Below, piece by piece: positions 42,542 through 52,114 of a DNA stretch of 64,000 nucleotides. The notes under the pieces were generated by a model, which was not told the DNA's origin, ran no database searches, and saw only the letters and a list, made by a program, of their open reading frames with translations. Position numbers and translations under genes: made by a program. How positions within the stretch are numbered: position 1 is the stretch's first letter; every line of letters starts with the position of its first letter. The stretch spans positions 1-64,000 of the forward strand of contig CAJUFI010000021.1 in the NCBI GenBank assembly GCA_910585665.1, written 5' to 3'. The DNA comes from an uncultured Acetatifactor sp. (lineage in GTDB: Bacteria > Bacillota > Clostridia > Lachnospirales > Lachnospiraceae).

Positions 42542-44074
42542 ATGAAAAACAGGAAAAGAATTGTGGCTCTCTTACTTACAGGCACGCTTGCCATGTCAAT
42601 GCTTGGCGGATGCGGCAATGAAGGCTCGGCCGAATCATCCGGGACAAGCCAGGGGGAAACGTCAGTATCTGACGGAGAAAAGGACAGTACGGAAAATTCT
42701 GATACAGCAGATAACGATGTTCAGGAAGGAACTGCCGAAAAAGATGAAAACGGACTGGTGGTAAATCCGATAGAAGGAGAAATCACGATTTGGGCCAGGC
42801 TGAACAACGATAAGGGAACGAACTCTATCGTCGCGCAGCAGGAAGGCGATCCATATTACGAATTCGTTAAGACATATTTCCCGAACCTCAAGATCAACTA
42901 CGTAACCAACAAGGAGGGAACGGACAATCTGCAGGCCGCGATTGCGGCCGGCGAAGCTCCCGACCTTTTCTTCTGGGAAGGCAACTATTCTACATTGTTG
43001 TCTTATTATAACAATGATTTTATGGAGCCTTTGAATTCCTATATGGACAATGACCCGAACTTCGTCAACAACTTCATTCCAAGCGTCATCAACGACCTGA
43101 CGGTGGACGGACAGATTTACGGCCTGCCCCTGACGGTCATGCCTCAGACCATCTGTGCAAATATGGATGCGTTTGACAAGGCAAACGTACCCTACCCCAC
43201 GAATGATATGACAATCGACGAGTTCATGGACATGTGCGCAAAACTGACGGACAAAAGCGACTCCAAGAATATGCGCGTGGCCATTGCCAGAAATATTGAT
43301 GATATGGATTATATCCGATTCCCGCAGATTTTCCTGGCTGCGTACGGGGTGAAGGGTTATAAGGAAGAAAATGGACAGTACCTGTCCAACTTCGGCGACG
43401 ATCCGGCAGCAATCGAAGCTCTTGACAAATTTCTGCAGGTTCAGGCGAATAATTATGCATGCACGCTTTCCGCCGACGACAGGAACGCCATGGGCCTGGA
43501 TTCCAGCATCTGGGATATCGACTGGCAGAGCGGCGCGGCAGCCATGTTCCCCGGAGCTTCCGCATGGGCCTACACCGTAGACGCGGATACGAACAAGCCT
43601 AAATTCAGGCAGATGTTCTTTGCTCCCTTCAAAGGTCCTGACGGCGATTGCGGCGCGAATCAGGTCGCCATCTCTTACAGCATGTGTTCCGCAAGCAAAA
43701 ACAAAGATGCGGCATGGGCCTACTTAAGCTTTATGACCAGTGAAGCGGCACAGCAGGCGGCATATGCGCCGGATCCCAACAATGCAGGCAATACCATTTA
43801 TCCGCTGCGGATGGACGAAAATACGACTACGTTCAACTATGGCATTCCGCCGTTTACTACAGACTACAAATTGAGCGAGGATCTTCAGCCTGTTTATGAC
43901 GGCCTTAAGGCAAATACGGATCATGTGGTAGACATCCCCATGGATCCAGGACGTTTTCTGGAAGCGCTGAAGAAGGCTGCAAGCGGGGAAGCCCAGCTGG
44001 TAGACGCGTTAAAAGAATATGACGAATATGTAAACGCAAACGAGCTGATCAACTGGGACGCCTATATCAGATAA
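42542..44074 (+). CDS. Sugar ABC transporter solute-binding lipoprotein
   Basis: A 510-residue extracellular protein of the carbohydrate-binding (family 1, MalE-like) type. The signal peptide ends in the lipobox LGGC, so it is anchored to the outer face of the membrane by a lipidated Cys. An acidic, Ser-rich spacer of ~50 residues follows. The body has the expected EGEITIWARLN start and the AAGEAPDLFFW ligand-cleft strand. A strong AGGAGG precedes the ATG. It heads the locus; a stable hairpin behind it may raise its level above that of the downstream genes. Confidence 0.93.
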   Translation: MKNRKRIVALLLTGTLAMSMLGGCGNEGSAESSGTSQGETSVSDGEKDSTENSDTADNDVQEGTAEKDENGLVVNPIEGEITIWARLNNDKGTNSIVAQQEGDPYYEFVKTYFPNLKINYVTNKEGTDNLQAAIAAGEAPDLFFWEGNYSTLLSYYNNDFMEPLNSYMDNDPNFVNNFIPSVINDLTVDGQIYGLPLTVMPQTICANMDAFDKANVPYPTNDMTIDEFMDMCAKLTDKSDSKNMRVAIARNIDDMDYIRFPQIFLAAYGVKGYKEENGQYLSNFGDDPAAIEALDKFLQVQANNYACTLSADDRNAMGLDSSIWDIDWQSGAAAMFPGASAWAYTVDADTNKPKFRQMFFAPFKGPDGDCGANQVAISYSMCSASKNKDAAWAYLSFMTSEAAQQAAYAPDPNNAGNTIYPLRMDENTTTFNYGIPPFTTDYKLSEDLQPVYDGLKANTDHVVDIPMDPGRFLEALKKAASGEAQLVDALKEYDEYVNANELINWDAYIR

Positions 44075-44091
44075 TAGCGATATGATTACCG

Positions 44092-44120
44092 GTTGGAAAG
44101 CGGTGCTGCCGCTTTCCAAC
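44092..44120 (+). promoter_or_regulatory. Stem-loop between binding protein and ATPase genes
   Basis: GTTGGAAAGCGG and CCGCTTTCCAAC form a perfect 12-bp stem, with only a short T-rich stretch after it. It probably acts as a partial terminator or 3' stabiliser, giving more binding protein than ATPase. Confidence 0.6.
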
Positions 44121-44160
44121 TGTTTTCATAAATGGTATTATGAAAATACGGGGAGGCCAT

Positions 44161-45276
44161 ATGAGAAAAGTAGCCCTTAAGAATGTGTGGAAGATATATA
44201 CGAATGCCAAAAATGTTTCTCCGGCGGTACAGGATTTCAATCTGGAAATAGAAGAGGGAGAATTCATTGTATTTGTGGGGCCGTCAGGATGCGGAAAGAC
44301 TACAACCTTACGAATGATTGCAGGACTTGAGAGCATTACCAAAGGAACTCTGGAAATTGACGGCAAGATAGTAAATGATGTATCGCCGAAGGACAGAAAT
44401 ATCGCTATGGTGTTCCAGAACTACGCTCTGTACCCCAATTTCGACCTATTTGAAAATATTGCCTTTGGATTAAGGCTGCGGAAAGTGGAGAAATATAAAA
44501 TAGACGAAATGGTGTCGGAAAAAGCCAGGAAGCTGCAGATTGACCATCTCCTGGACCGCCAGCCAAAAGATATCTCCGGCGGGCAGAGGCAGAGAGTCGC
44601 CCTGGGGCGTGCAATCGTGCGCGATCCTTCCGTATTTCTGATGGATGAGCCTCTGTCGAATCTGGACGCGAAAATGCGTACGGAAATGCGTACAGAAATT
44701 ATCAAGCTACATAAGGAATTGAAAGCCACAACGGTATATGTGACACATGACCAGACGGAAGCCATGACAATGGGCGATCGGATTGTGGTCATGAATGCGG
44801 GTGAAATCCAACAGATTGGTGAACCGGAAGAAATTTATACAAATCCGAAGAATATGTTTACAGCGGGATTTATCGGCTCTCCTCAGGCCAACTTTATCAG
44901 AGCCAGGTTGATACGGAATCATTCAGGGGAGTATTGGTTCTCCAATTCTTATTTCCTGATCAGGATTCCCGGAGAGAAAGTGACAGAGAATCTGAAGGAG
45001 TATGTCAACGGCGATGTGGTGGGAGGGATTCGACCGGAATTCCTGGAGATGGCGAAGACGGATGAAGAAGAGGACGGCAGTTTGCTTAAGGGGGAAGTAG
45101 ACCTTGTGGAACTGATTGGGGCAAACAGATATGTATATGTGAAATGCGGTACAGATACAGTGACTGTCCGCTGTCCGATCTGGGCAAAATACGGGACAGG
45201 CGACAAGGTAAAAATCAGGCTGAATATGAACTTGTTCTGGTTTTTCAATCCGACTACCGGAGAACGGATTTACTAA
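44161..45276 (+). CDS. ABC transporter ATPase (MsmK/UgpC type)
   Basis: 371 residues. The nucleotide-binding domain has Walker A GPSGCGKTT, signature SGGQRQRVALGRA, Walker B VFLMDEPLSNLDAK and the H-loop YVTHDQTEAMT. A C-terminal MalK-like regulatory domain follows. This is the only ATPase gene in the locus and probably powers both permease pairs encoded downstream, as MsmK-type ATPases are known to serve several importers. The start at 44161 has GGGGAGG upstream. Confidence 0.95.
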   Translation: MRKVALKNVWKIYTNAKNVSPAVQDFNLEIEEGEFIVFVGPSGCGKTTTLRMIAGLESITKGTLEIDGKIVNDVSPKDRNIAMVFQNYALYPNFDLFENIAFGLRLRKVEKYKIDEMVSEKARKLQIDHLLDRQPKDISGGQRQRVALGRAIVRDPSVFLMDEPLSNLDAKMRTEMRTEIIKLHKELKATTVYVTHDQTEAMTMGDRIVVMNAGEIQQIGEPEEIYTNPKNMFTAGFIGSPQANFIRARLIRNHSGEYWFSNSYFLIRIPGEKVTENLKEYVNGDVVGGIRPEFLEMAKTDEEEDGSLLKGEVDLVELIGANRYVYVKCGTDTVTVRCPIWAKYGTGDKVKIRLNMNLFWFFNPTTGERIY

Positions 45277-45295
45277 ATAAATATAGGTGGTGAAA

Positions 45296-48121
45296 ATGCG
45301 AAAACGAAAAAAAGCGTACCTGGCAGCAGTTTTTATTATCGTTCTGGCAGCAGTGTTTTTCCGGTTCTTCCGCACCGACGAGAGGAAAGAGGCAGCCTAT
45401 GATTTCCCGGCGGAAAGTTTCCTTGCTTCCGATATAGAAAGCGGTACGGAAGAGATAAATGTGGACATTTTTCAGTATAGGTCTGAAGGAGCGGATATCG
45501 CAGAGACAGAAATCGATGGGACGCCGGCACTGGCATGGAAGAATGCGGGCGGGACTTTGGAGTTTCCGGTAAATGCCCCGGAGCATGCAAAATATCATGT
45601 GATTGTGACCTATTCTCTTCTGGAAGACTCTTATGGAGCGATTGAAAGAGCTTTGACCGTAAATGGGGAAACACAGTACAGCGAGCTGTCCAATATACTG
45701 TTCTCCAACAATTTTATGAATATGACATATCCTTTTGAACAGGATGAGTACGGAAATGAAATCATTCCGAGACAGGAAAAAGTGATAGGACTGTATGAAC
45801 AGCTCCTCTGGGACAGAAATGCCATGTATTTTGAACCCTTGGAAATAGAGCTGAAAAAGGGAGACAATCTCCTCTGTTTCCAGGCATTGAAAGGCACCAT
45901 GGCAATTGCCGCGGTGAAGCTGGTTCCGGTGGCTGAAATACCGGATTATGCAGACTATAATGCCAATCAGAGGCCAAATAACGCAAACGACTACTACTGT
46001 GAGATAGAAGCAGAAAATATACAGCTGAAATCGGGCAAGAACATTCAGTACATCGCTTCCAATGAACCGGGGATATCACCGGAGGGAATCGGCAAAAAGA
46101 CTTTGAATACCATAGGCGGTGAAAATTATTCCAATGCCCATGATTTTATAGAGTGGAGCGTTTCTGTGCCGGAGGACGGTTATTATAATCTGGCGTTTAA
46201 ATACAGACAGAATTACAACAGTTCTCTGACATCTTTCCGGAGGCTTACCGTGGACGGAGAAAGGCTGTTCCGGGAGTTAGAGTATATTCCTTTTGTCTAT
46301 GAACGGAAATGGGGGCTTGCGGTTTTAGGCGGTGATACGCCCTATCAGATTTATCTGGCGGAGGGAGAACACAGGATCCGCCTGGAGGTGACCAACGCTC
46401 CATACCGGGAGATTTCCAATCTGTTGCATTCCGTATCCTCCGGCATGGCGGAGCTGGATCTGGAGGTAAAGGAAATCGTCGGCGTCAGCCAGGATGTTTA
46501 CCGTCTGTGGAATCTGGAGTCCTATATACCTGACCTGACCGACAGATTAAAGGAGAATCAGGAAAAGCTGAATCAGGTGTTCGACAGACTGGAGGCGCTG
46601 ACCGGAAGGGGCAGGACAGATTTCAACACCCTTTCCGCGGCATACCAGGATCTGGAAAAGACCATAGAAGATATCTCCCTTATTACCAGCAATGTGGACA
46701 CCCTGAGCAATATTTATACTGCGGTATCCGAATGGGAGACAACGGTGACGAGTCCCTCCCTGCTTCTCGACACCGTGTGCATTAAGAGCATCGACAGCGA
46801 ATTTCCTGAAATCGAGACAGGGACGCTGGAACGGGCCAGGTTCGCGGCTGTGGGATTTTTGAAGTCATTTGCGGCATCCAGCATGCAGGGAACCAGAGGG
46901 AATGAGGATACGGAAGTCGTTCAGGTATGGGTACAGAGAAACAGGGATTATGTGGACCTGATGCAGCAGATGGCCAATGAGTACTATACCAAAGAAACCG
47001 GCGTCAGGGTAGAGGTCAATTACTGTCCTGTGGGAATGAACCTGCTGGTGCTGGCCAATGCCTCGGACAAAAAACCGGACATCGTGACAGGCGTGGATAT
47101 CGGGATTCCCTTTGAATTCGCGGTCAGGGACGCCCTGGTGGATCTGAGCAAGTACCCTGAATTTGAAGAGCTCATTGCAGACGTGGTTCCGGGAAGCCGT
47201 ATCCCGTATCAGATTGGGGACAGGGAGTATGCCATAGCGGAAGAGGTAAAGACGAATATTCTATATTACCGGAAAGATATTCTGGGACAATTGGGCGTGG
47301 AAATCCCGGAAACCTGGGAGGAGACAACGAAGGCGGCCTCAACGCTGCTGCAGAACAATTATAACTTTTTTTATCCTTATGGGGATTTCCTGACTTTCTT
47401 TTTCCAGAGAGATGTGGATGTCTATACGGAAAACGGCATGGACATCGCGTTTGATAACGTGAAGGGATATGAAGCCTTCAAATACTGGACCGACCTGTAT
47501 CTGAAATATGGAATCGATCCGAAGATGTCCAGTTTTTATCAGCATTTCCGGCTGGGCGACGTACCTCTTGGCATCACCGGAATCGACCAGTATATGCTCC
47601 TTGATATGGCAGCTCCGGATATTACGGGAAAATGGAGCGTCGCCGTCTCGCCTGGCATTATCAATGAAGAGGGCGAAAATATCAGATGGCAGGCCGGCAC
47701 CCAGAACGGAGCGATGATTTTCAAGTCCAATGAGGCCAGGGAAGACAGGGCATGGGACTTTCTGAAGTGGTGGCTGAGCGATGAAGTACAATTCATGTAC
47801 GCGGACGACCTGGAGAATATCTACGGGGAAGAATTCCGGTACTTCTCTGCCAACACGGAGGTGGTGGCGAAGCAGAACTGGAACGAGGATGTAAAGGAAG
47901 CAATCCTGGAACAGCTTTCCTGGTACAGACAGATTCCCATGGTTCCCGGAGGTTCCTACATCACCCAGAGGGAAATATGGAACGCATGGACCAGGACAGT
48001 CATTGACAAGAAAAATTATCGGGAACAGTTAGACGAGGCGATTGAGCTGATTCGTCCGGAGATGAGGAGCAAGCAGGAGGAATTGGGATATATCGATGAA
48101 GACGGCAATCTGTTAAAGTAA
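45296..48121 (+). CDS. Membrane-anchored protein with carbohydrate-binding-like modules fused to a solute-binding domain
   Basis: A 941-residue protein. An N-terminal membrane anchor (about 6-22; no lipobox Cys) is followed by two beta-sandwich modules (about 35-200 and 230-385). The second resembles CBM6/CBM35 (EIEAENIQLKSGKNIQYI ... DGYYNLAFKYRQNY). A helical, coiled-coil-like linker (about 400-540) follows, then a complete family-1 solute-binding domain (about 555-930). The fusion suggests capture of a glycan by the outer modules and delivery of released sugar to the permeases immediately downstream. The frame also opens with GTG at 45287. Module names are by eye; the binding domain is clear. 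Confidence 0.8.
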   Translation: MRKRKKAYLAAVFIIVLAAVFFRFFRTDERKEAAYDFPAESFLASDIESGTEEINVDIFQYRSEGADIAETEIDGTPALAWKNAGGTLEFPVNAPEHAKYHVIVTYSLLEDSYGAIERALTVNGETQYSELSNILFSNNFMNMTYPFEQDEYGNEIIPRQEKVIGLYEQLLWDRNAMYFEPLEIELKKGDNLLCFQALKGTMAIAAVKLVPVAEIPDYADYNANQRPNNANDYYCEIEAENIQLKSGKNIQYIASNEPGISPEGIGKKTLNTIGGENYSNAHDFIEWSVSVPEDGYYNLAFKYRQNYNSSLTSFRRLTVDGERLFRELEYIPFVYERKWGLAVLGGDTPYQIYLAEGEHRIRLEVTNAPYREISNLLHSVSSGMAELDLEVKEIVGVSQDVYRLWNLESYIPDLTDRLKENQEKLNQVFDRLEALTGRGRTDFNTLSAAYQDLEKTIEDISLITSNVDTLSNIYTAVSEWETTVTSPSLLLDTVCIKSIDSEFPEIETGTLERARFAAVGFLKSFAASSMQGTRGNEDTEVVQVWVQRNRDYVDLMQQMANEYYTKETGVRVEVNYCPVGMNLLVLANASDKKPDIVTGVDIGIPFEFAVRDALVDLSKYPEFEELIADVVPGSRIPYQIGDREYAIAEEVKTNILYYRKDILGQLGVEIPETWEETTKAASTLLQNNYNFFYPYGDFLTFFFQRDVDVYTENGMDIAFDNVKGYEAFKYWTDLYLKYGIDPKMSSFYQHFRLGDVPLGITGIDQYMLLDMAAPDITGKWSVAVSPGIINEEGENIRWQAGTQNGAMIFKSNEAREDRAWDFLKWWLSDEVQFMYADDLENIYGEEFRYFSANTEVVAKQNWNEDVKEAILEQLSWYRQIPMVPGGSYITQREIWNAWTRTVIDKKNYREQLDEAIELIRPEMRSKQEELGYIDEDGNLLK

Positions 48122-48146
48122 GACAAGAAAAAGAGGTTGATACAAA

Positions 48147-49073
48147 GTGACGAAAAATAAAAAGGTGAAAAAGGTGTACAACAAAAAGCAGATATGGATG
48201 GGATATCTGTTTATCGCGCCTTTTATGATCAGTTTCCTGATATTTATTATTTTACCCTGTGTGTCCGCTGCGTTCCTTGCCTTTACGCAGTATGATTCCA
48301 TCAATATGCCGAAATTTGTGGGATTAAAGAACTTTGTCTATATGCTGACCAACGATATGCTGCTCATCAAGAAAGTGATTCCCAACACCTTTCTTTTTGC
48401 GGTGATAGTAGGCCCGGTGGGATATGCCCTGCAGTTTCTGCTTGCATGGCTCCTGAATAAACTTTCTGAAAGAGTGCAGCTGCTATATGTCATGGCGATT
48501 TATGTGCCTTCTATTGCCGGAGGCGTGCTGATATCCGTGGTGTGGTCCGTGTTCTTCAGCGCGGACAGGCTGGGATATCTGAACAATTTCCTGATGAAAC
48601 TGGGCTTTATCAGGAACCCCATCGCATGGACCCAGGACGGCAATTATCTGATGTTTGTCATGATCATTGTCACTTTATGGGGGAACATGGGCGTGGGCTT
48701 CCTCTCCCTGTTCTCCGGGATGCAGAATGTGGACGCCCAGATTTATGAGGCCGGAAGGATTGACGGAATCAGAAGCCCTCTCACCGAGCTGGTCTATCTG
48801 ACCATTCCGTCCATGAAACCGCAGATGCTGTTTTCCGCGATCATGGCGATCACAGGCGCTTTGAACGCGGGGGCTGTGGGCGTACAGCTTTCGGGCACCA
48901 ATCCCACGCCGGACTATGGCGGCCAGCTGATACAGAACCATATCGAGGACTATGCGTTTTCCAGGCTGCAGCTGGGATACTCCACATCATTGTCTTTCGT
49001 GCTGCTGCTGGTAGTGTTCGGTATTTCCCAATTGTGCTTCCGTTTCCTGGGCAGTAAGGAGGATGAATCGTGA
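48147..49073 (+). CDS. Sugar ABC transporter permease, MalF-like (pair 1)
   Basis: 308 residues, six membrane segments and the conserved cytoplasmic EAA loop (YEAGRIDGIRSPLTELVYLTIPSMKP) that contacts the ATPase. It begins with GTG and overlaps the next permease by 4 bases (GTGA), a classic coupled pair. It lies 25 bases after the fused binding protein, so this pair is the likely channel for it. Confidence 0.94.
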   Translation: MTKNKKVKKVYNKKQIWMGYLFIAPFMISFLIFIILPCVSAAFLAFTQYDSINMPKFVGLKNFVYMLTNDMLLIKKVIPNTFLFAVIVGPVGYALQFLLAWLLNKLSERVQLLYVMAIYVPSIAGGVLISVVWSVFFSADRLGYLNNFLMKLGFIRNPIAWTQDGNYLMFVMIIVTLWGNMGVGFLSLFSGMQNVDAQIYEAGRIDGIRSPLTELVYLTIPSMKPQMLFSAIMAITGALNAGAVGVQLSGTNPTPDYGGQLIQNHIEDYAFSRLQLGYSTSLSFVLLLVVFGISQLCFRFLGSKEDES

Positions 49074-49936
49074 AAAAAATAAGTAAGAAGCTGAAATCCA
49101 TAAGGTTTTTCGACATCACCAATTTGGCCATCGTCACCATCATTGCGCTGGTATCTGTCATGCCCGTTATTTTTATCATCAATAACGCGTTTAAACCATT
49201 AAGCGAACTGTTCAAATATCCGCCCACCTTTTTTGTCAGGAATCCCACCTGGCAGAATTTTGAGGAATTCTTTTATGCGACCGGAGAGACGACAGTCCCC
49301 TTCTCCAGATACCTTTTCAACAGCATATTTGTCACAGTGGTAACGGTCTTTCTGGTGGTGGCGATCAGCTGCACTGCCGCTTATGCCTTTGCGAAAATCG
49401 ATTTTCCGGGACGGGACAGGATATTCAATATCATAGTGCTGTCACTTATGTTCACTCCCAGCGCGGTCATGATCACCAAGTACCTGATTGTGGACAAGGT
49501 GGGGCTGATCAACAATTATTTGGGCCATATCCTTCCGCAGCTGGCTTTGCCGGTGGGGGTCTTTCTGCTGAAACAGTTCATGGAGCAGGTTCCGGATTCT
49601 TTGAGTGAGGCAGCCCGCCTGGACGGCGCGTCGGAATTTACCGTATTCTGGAAGATTGTCATGCCTGCGGTGCTGCCTGCAGTAGGGACAGTCATGATCA
49701 TCAGCTTCCAGAATGTATGGAACGATGTGACTACATCTCAGTATTACATGCTGGACGATTCCATGAAGACATTGCCGTATTACATCCAGACCCTGACCAG
49801 CAGCACCGGTACGACAGTTGCCAGACAGGGAGCCTCGGCAGCGGCAGGACTGCTTCTGTTTCTGCCTAATTTCATCATTTTTGCAGTCATGCAGAAATCC
49901 ATGCTGAAGACAATGGTCACTTCCGGGATTAAGTAA
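49070..49936 (+). CDS. Sugar ABC transporter permease, MalG-like (pair 1)
   Basis: 288 residues with six membrane segments and the EAA loop (SEAARLDGASEFTVFWKIVMPAVLPA). Starts with GTG overlapping the end of the previous permease, so translation is coupled. It completes permease pair 1. Confidence 0.94.
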   Translation: MKKISKKLKSIRFFDITNLAIVTIIALVSVMPVIFIINNAFKPLSELFKYPPTFFVRNPTWQNFEEFFYATGETTVPFSRYLFNSIFVTVVTVFLVVAISCTAAYAFAKIDFPGRDRIFNIIVLSLMFTPSAVMITKYLIVDKVGLINNYLGHILPQLALPVGVFLLKQFMEQVPDSLSEAARLDGASEFTVFWKIVMPAVLPAVGTVMIISFQNVWNDVTTSQYYMLDDSMKTLPYYIQTLTSSTGTTVARQGASAAAGLLLFLPNFIIFAVMQKSMLKTMVTSGIK

Positions 49937-49957
49937 AGGGCAGGGGGAAAGGTGAGA

Positions 49958-52114
49958 ATGAAAAAAAGGATAAGGGTCTTTCTTGCAGGCTTATTTCTTG
50001 CGGTGTGCCTGTTCACGCCTCTTACGGCTCTGGCGGAAATACCATATAACGCATTTACATATGATTCGGAAGAACGTCCCATCTGGATGCCTTCTCCCTA
50101 TGTACCAGTGAAAATCATCGGACAGAGCCTGATGGCCGAGAAGGGCGAGGATGAATATGAAGTGGTAAAAGGCCTTTCCACACCGGAAGATATCTGTATG
50201 GACAAGGAAGGGTTCCTGTATGTTGCGGATAAGGACAATAACCGTATCGTGAAGATGAATCCGGAGGGTGTGATCCAGAAAATATTCGGGACGGACGAAA
50301 GCGGAAATTCTTTCATCCGCGCTCCCGAGGGCGTATATGTGGACGAGCTTGGACTGGTCTATGTAGCGGATACCGGCAATCAGCAGGTCGTTATTTTTGA
50401 CCGGGACGGGGAGGTGGTGAATACCATTGCCAAACCGGATGACATTCGTCTGAAGGATGTGGTGTTCACTCCGGTAAAGCTGACTGTGGATGCCAGAGGC
50501 TATATCTTTGTAATCAGCAGGGGTGGAAATGAGGGACTGCTGATTTTAAGCCCTGACGGCAGATTCCACGGATTCTTTGGCAGGAACGCCACAGAATTAA
50601 ATGTCCTGGAAAAAGTAAAAAGGCTGTTTTACACCAAAGAACAGATTGCTACCAACAATAACAGCAGAGCCGTGACCATCAGCGGCGTAGTCCAGGGAGA
50701 GGACGGTTATCTGTACACTTGTACCCAAAACATAAAATCGGGACAGATCAAGAAGTTCAATGCCAGCGGGGAGGATTTGTTCGACAACAATGACTTCAAG
50801 GTCAAAATCCCTTCCTGGGCAACGGAAGGAAAAGCAGGGGATTCTTCCATAGCGGCAGTCACGGTAGACAGAAGCAGCAATATCTATGCGGTGGACCAGA
50901 CCAACGGCGCTGTGATCGTATACGGCAACCAAAAACAGACCCTGGCGATCTTCGGCAGAAAGCTGAGCTCCGTGGAACAGAGAGTGGGCGTCTTCGGCAT
51001 GGCCAATGGCATTGCAGTGGCAGAAAACGGAAACCTGTATGTATTGGATAAACAGTATAACGGGATTCACGTATTTCATCCCACGGAACTGTTTCAGAAA
51101 ATCTTAGAGGCCGTGGTGCTGTACAACGATGGCCTGTACCAGGAGGCGGTTCCGCTGTGGAAGGAAATATTAAAAGAGAATTCCAATTACTATATGGCGC
51201 ATTTAGGCCTTGGAAAGGCAGCCTATGTATCCGGGGACTGGGAGACGGCCATGAGCGAGATGAAGGTGGCCCTGGATCAGGAGAATTACTCGGAAGCATA
51301 CTGGCAGCATCGTTCCGCTTGGCTGCAGAAGAACAGCACAGGGGCCCTTCTCCTCATACTGGCTGTGATCGCGGTATACCAGCTGATCGGAAAGATATTT
51401 CATTTTAGCCCCTTAGGGTGGGTGGCGGATAAATGGAAAAAATTCTCCCATAAGCTGACGGCGGCGCTTTGCTCCCATACGCCGGGGGTTCGGATAAAGC
51501 TGGAAGAGACCGCTTATGCCTTCCGCATCCTGAAGCATCCTGCGGATACCTTTTATGGCGCCTCCCGGGCGGGCAAGGCAAGCGTGGGTTCGGCAGTCAT
51601 CATTTTTGCAATCTATGTTGCCGTGAAGCTTGCGGCGGCCGCATGCACCAGCTTTTCCTTCAACAAGTTCGGGCTGGCCGGGATGACGCTTATGGATGTG
51701 GCGTTAAGTTTTATCGCGCCGACAATGTTGTGGGTGCTTGGAAGCTATCTGGTAGGAGCCATCACCAAAGGGCAGGGTTCTCTGAGGGCGGTCTTCATCA
51801 CGGCGGTCTACTGCCTGATTCCTCAGATTGTATGGTCGGTACCCATTGCCCTTCTCTCCAATCTGCTGACCAGGGACGAAATTTTCATTTATTATTTCCT
51901 GGTAGCATTGGCGGCGGCATGGACAGGCATCTATCTGTTTCTCCAGATGAAGGAAGTACAGGGATACGATTTCGGAGAAGCGGTAAAGAGATTGTTCCTG
52001 GTATTTTTTACCATTGCCATCGCCATCGTGCTGGCGGCGGCAATTTACGGCATCAGCATACAGGCGTATAATCTGGCAAATGAATTGATAAGGGAGGTAC
52101 TTGGTTTTGTTTAA
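49958..52114 (+). CDS. NHL beta-propeller-TPR-Yip1 membrane protein
   Basis: 718 residues. A signal peptide/anchor (about 1-28, ending TALAEIPY) leads to an extracellular NHL-repeat propeller (about 60-370, with repeats such as GFLYVADKDNNRIVKM and GLVYVADTGNQQVVIF), a short TPR-like helical pair (about 385-455) and a C-terminal Yip1-family membrane domain with about six helices (about 460-718). Such proteins occur beside sugar importers in Firmicutes but their role is not established. It may be an assembly or sensing scaffold for the importer. The ATG at 49958 fits AAAGG upstream. Confidence 0.8.
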   Translation: MKKRIRVFLAGLFLAVCLFTPLTALAEIPYNAFTYDSEERPIWMPSPYVPVKIIGQSLMAEKGEDEYEVVKGLSTPEDICMDKEGFLYVADKDNNRIVKMNPEGVIQKIFGTDESGNSFIRAPEGVYVDELGLVYVADTGNQQVVIFDRDGEVVNTIAKPDDIRLKDVVFTPVKLTVDARGYIFVISRGGNEGLLILSPDGRFHGFFGRNATELNVLEKVKRLFYTKEQIATNNNSRAVTISGVVQGEDGYLYTCTQNIKSGQIKKFNASGEDLFDNNDFKVKIPSWATEGKAGDSSIAAVTVDRSSNIYAVDQTNGAVIVYGNQKQTLAIFGRKLSSVEQRVGVFGMANGIAVAENGNLYVLDKQYNGIHVFHPTELFQKILEAVVLYNDGLYQEAVPLWKEILKENSNYYMAHLGLGKAAYVSGDWETAMSEMKVALDQENYSEAYWQHRSAWLQKNSTGALLLILAVIAVYQLIGKIFHFSPLGWVADKWKKFSHKLTAALCSHTPGVRIKLEETAYAFRILKHPADTFYGASRAGKASVGSAVIIFAIYVAVKLAAAACTSFSFNKFGLAGMTLMDVALSFIAPTMLWVLGSYLVGAITKGQGSLRAVFITAVYCLIPQIVWSVPIALLSNLLTRDEIFIYYFLVALAAAWTGIYLFLQMKEVQGYDFGEAVKRLFLVFFTIAIAIVLAAAIYGISIQAYNLANELIREVLGFV

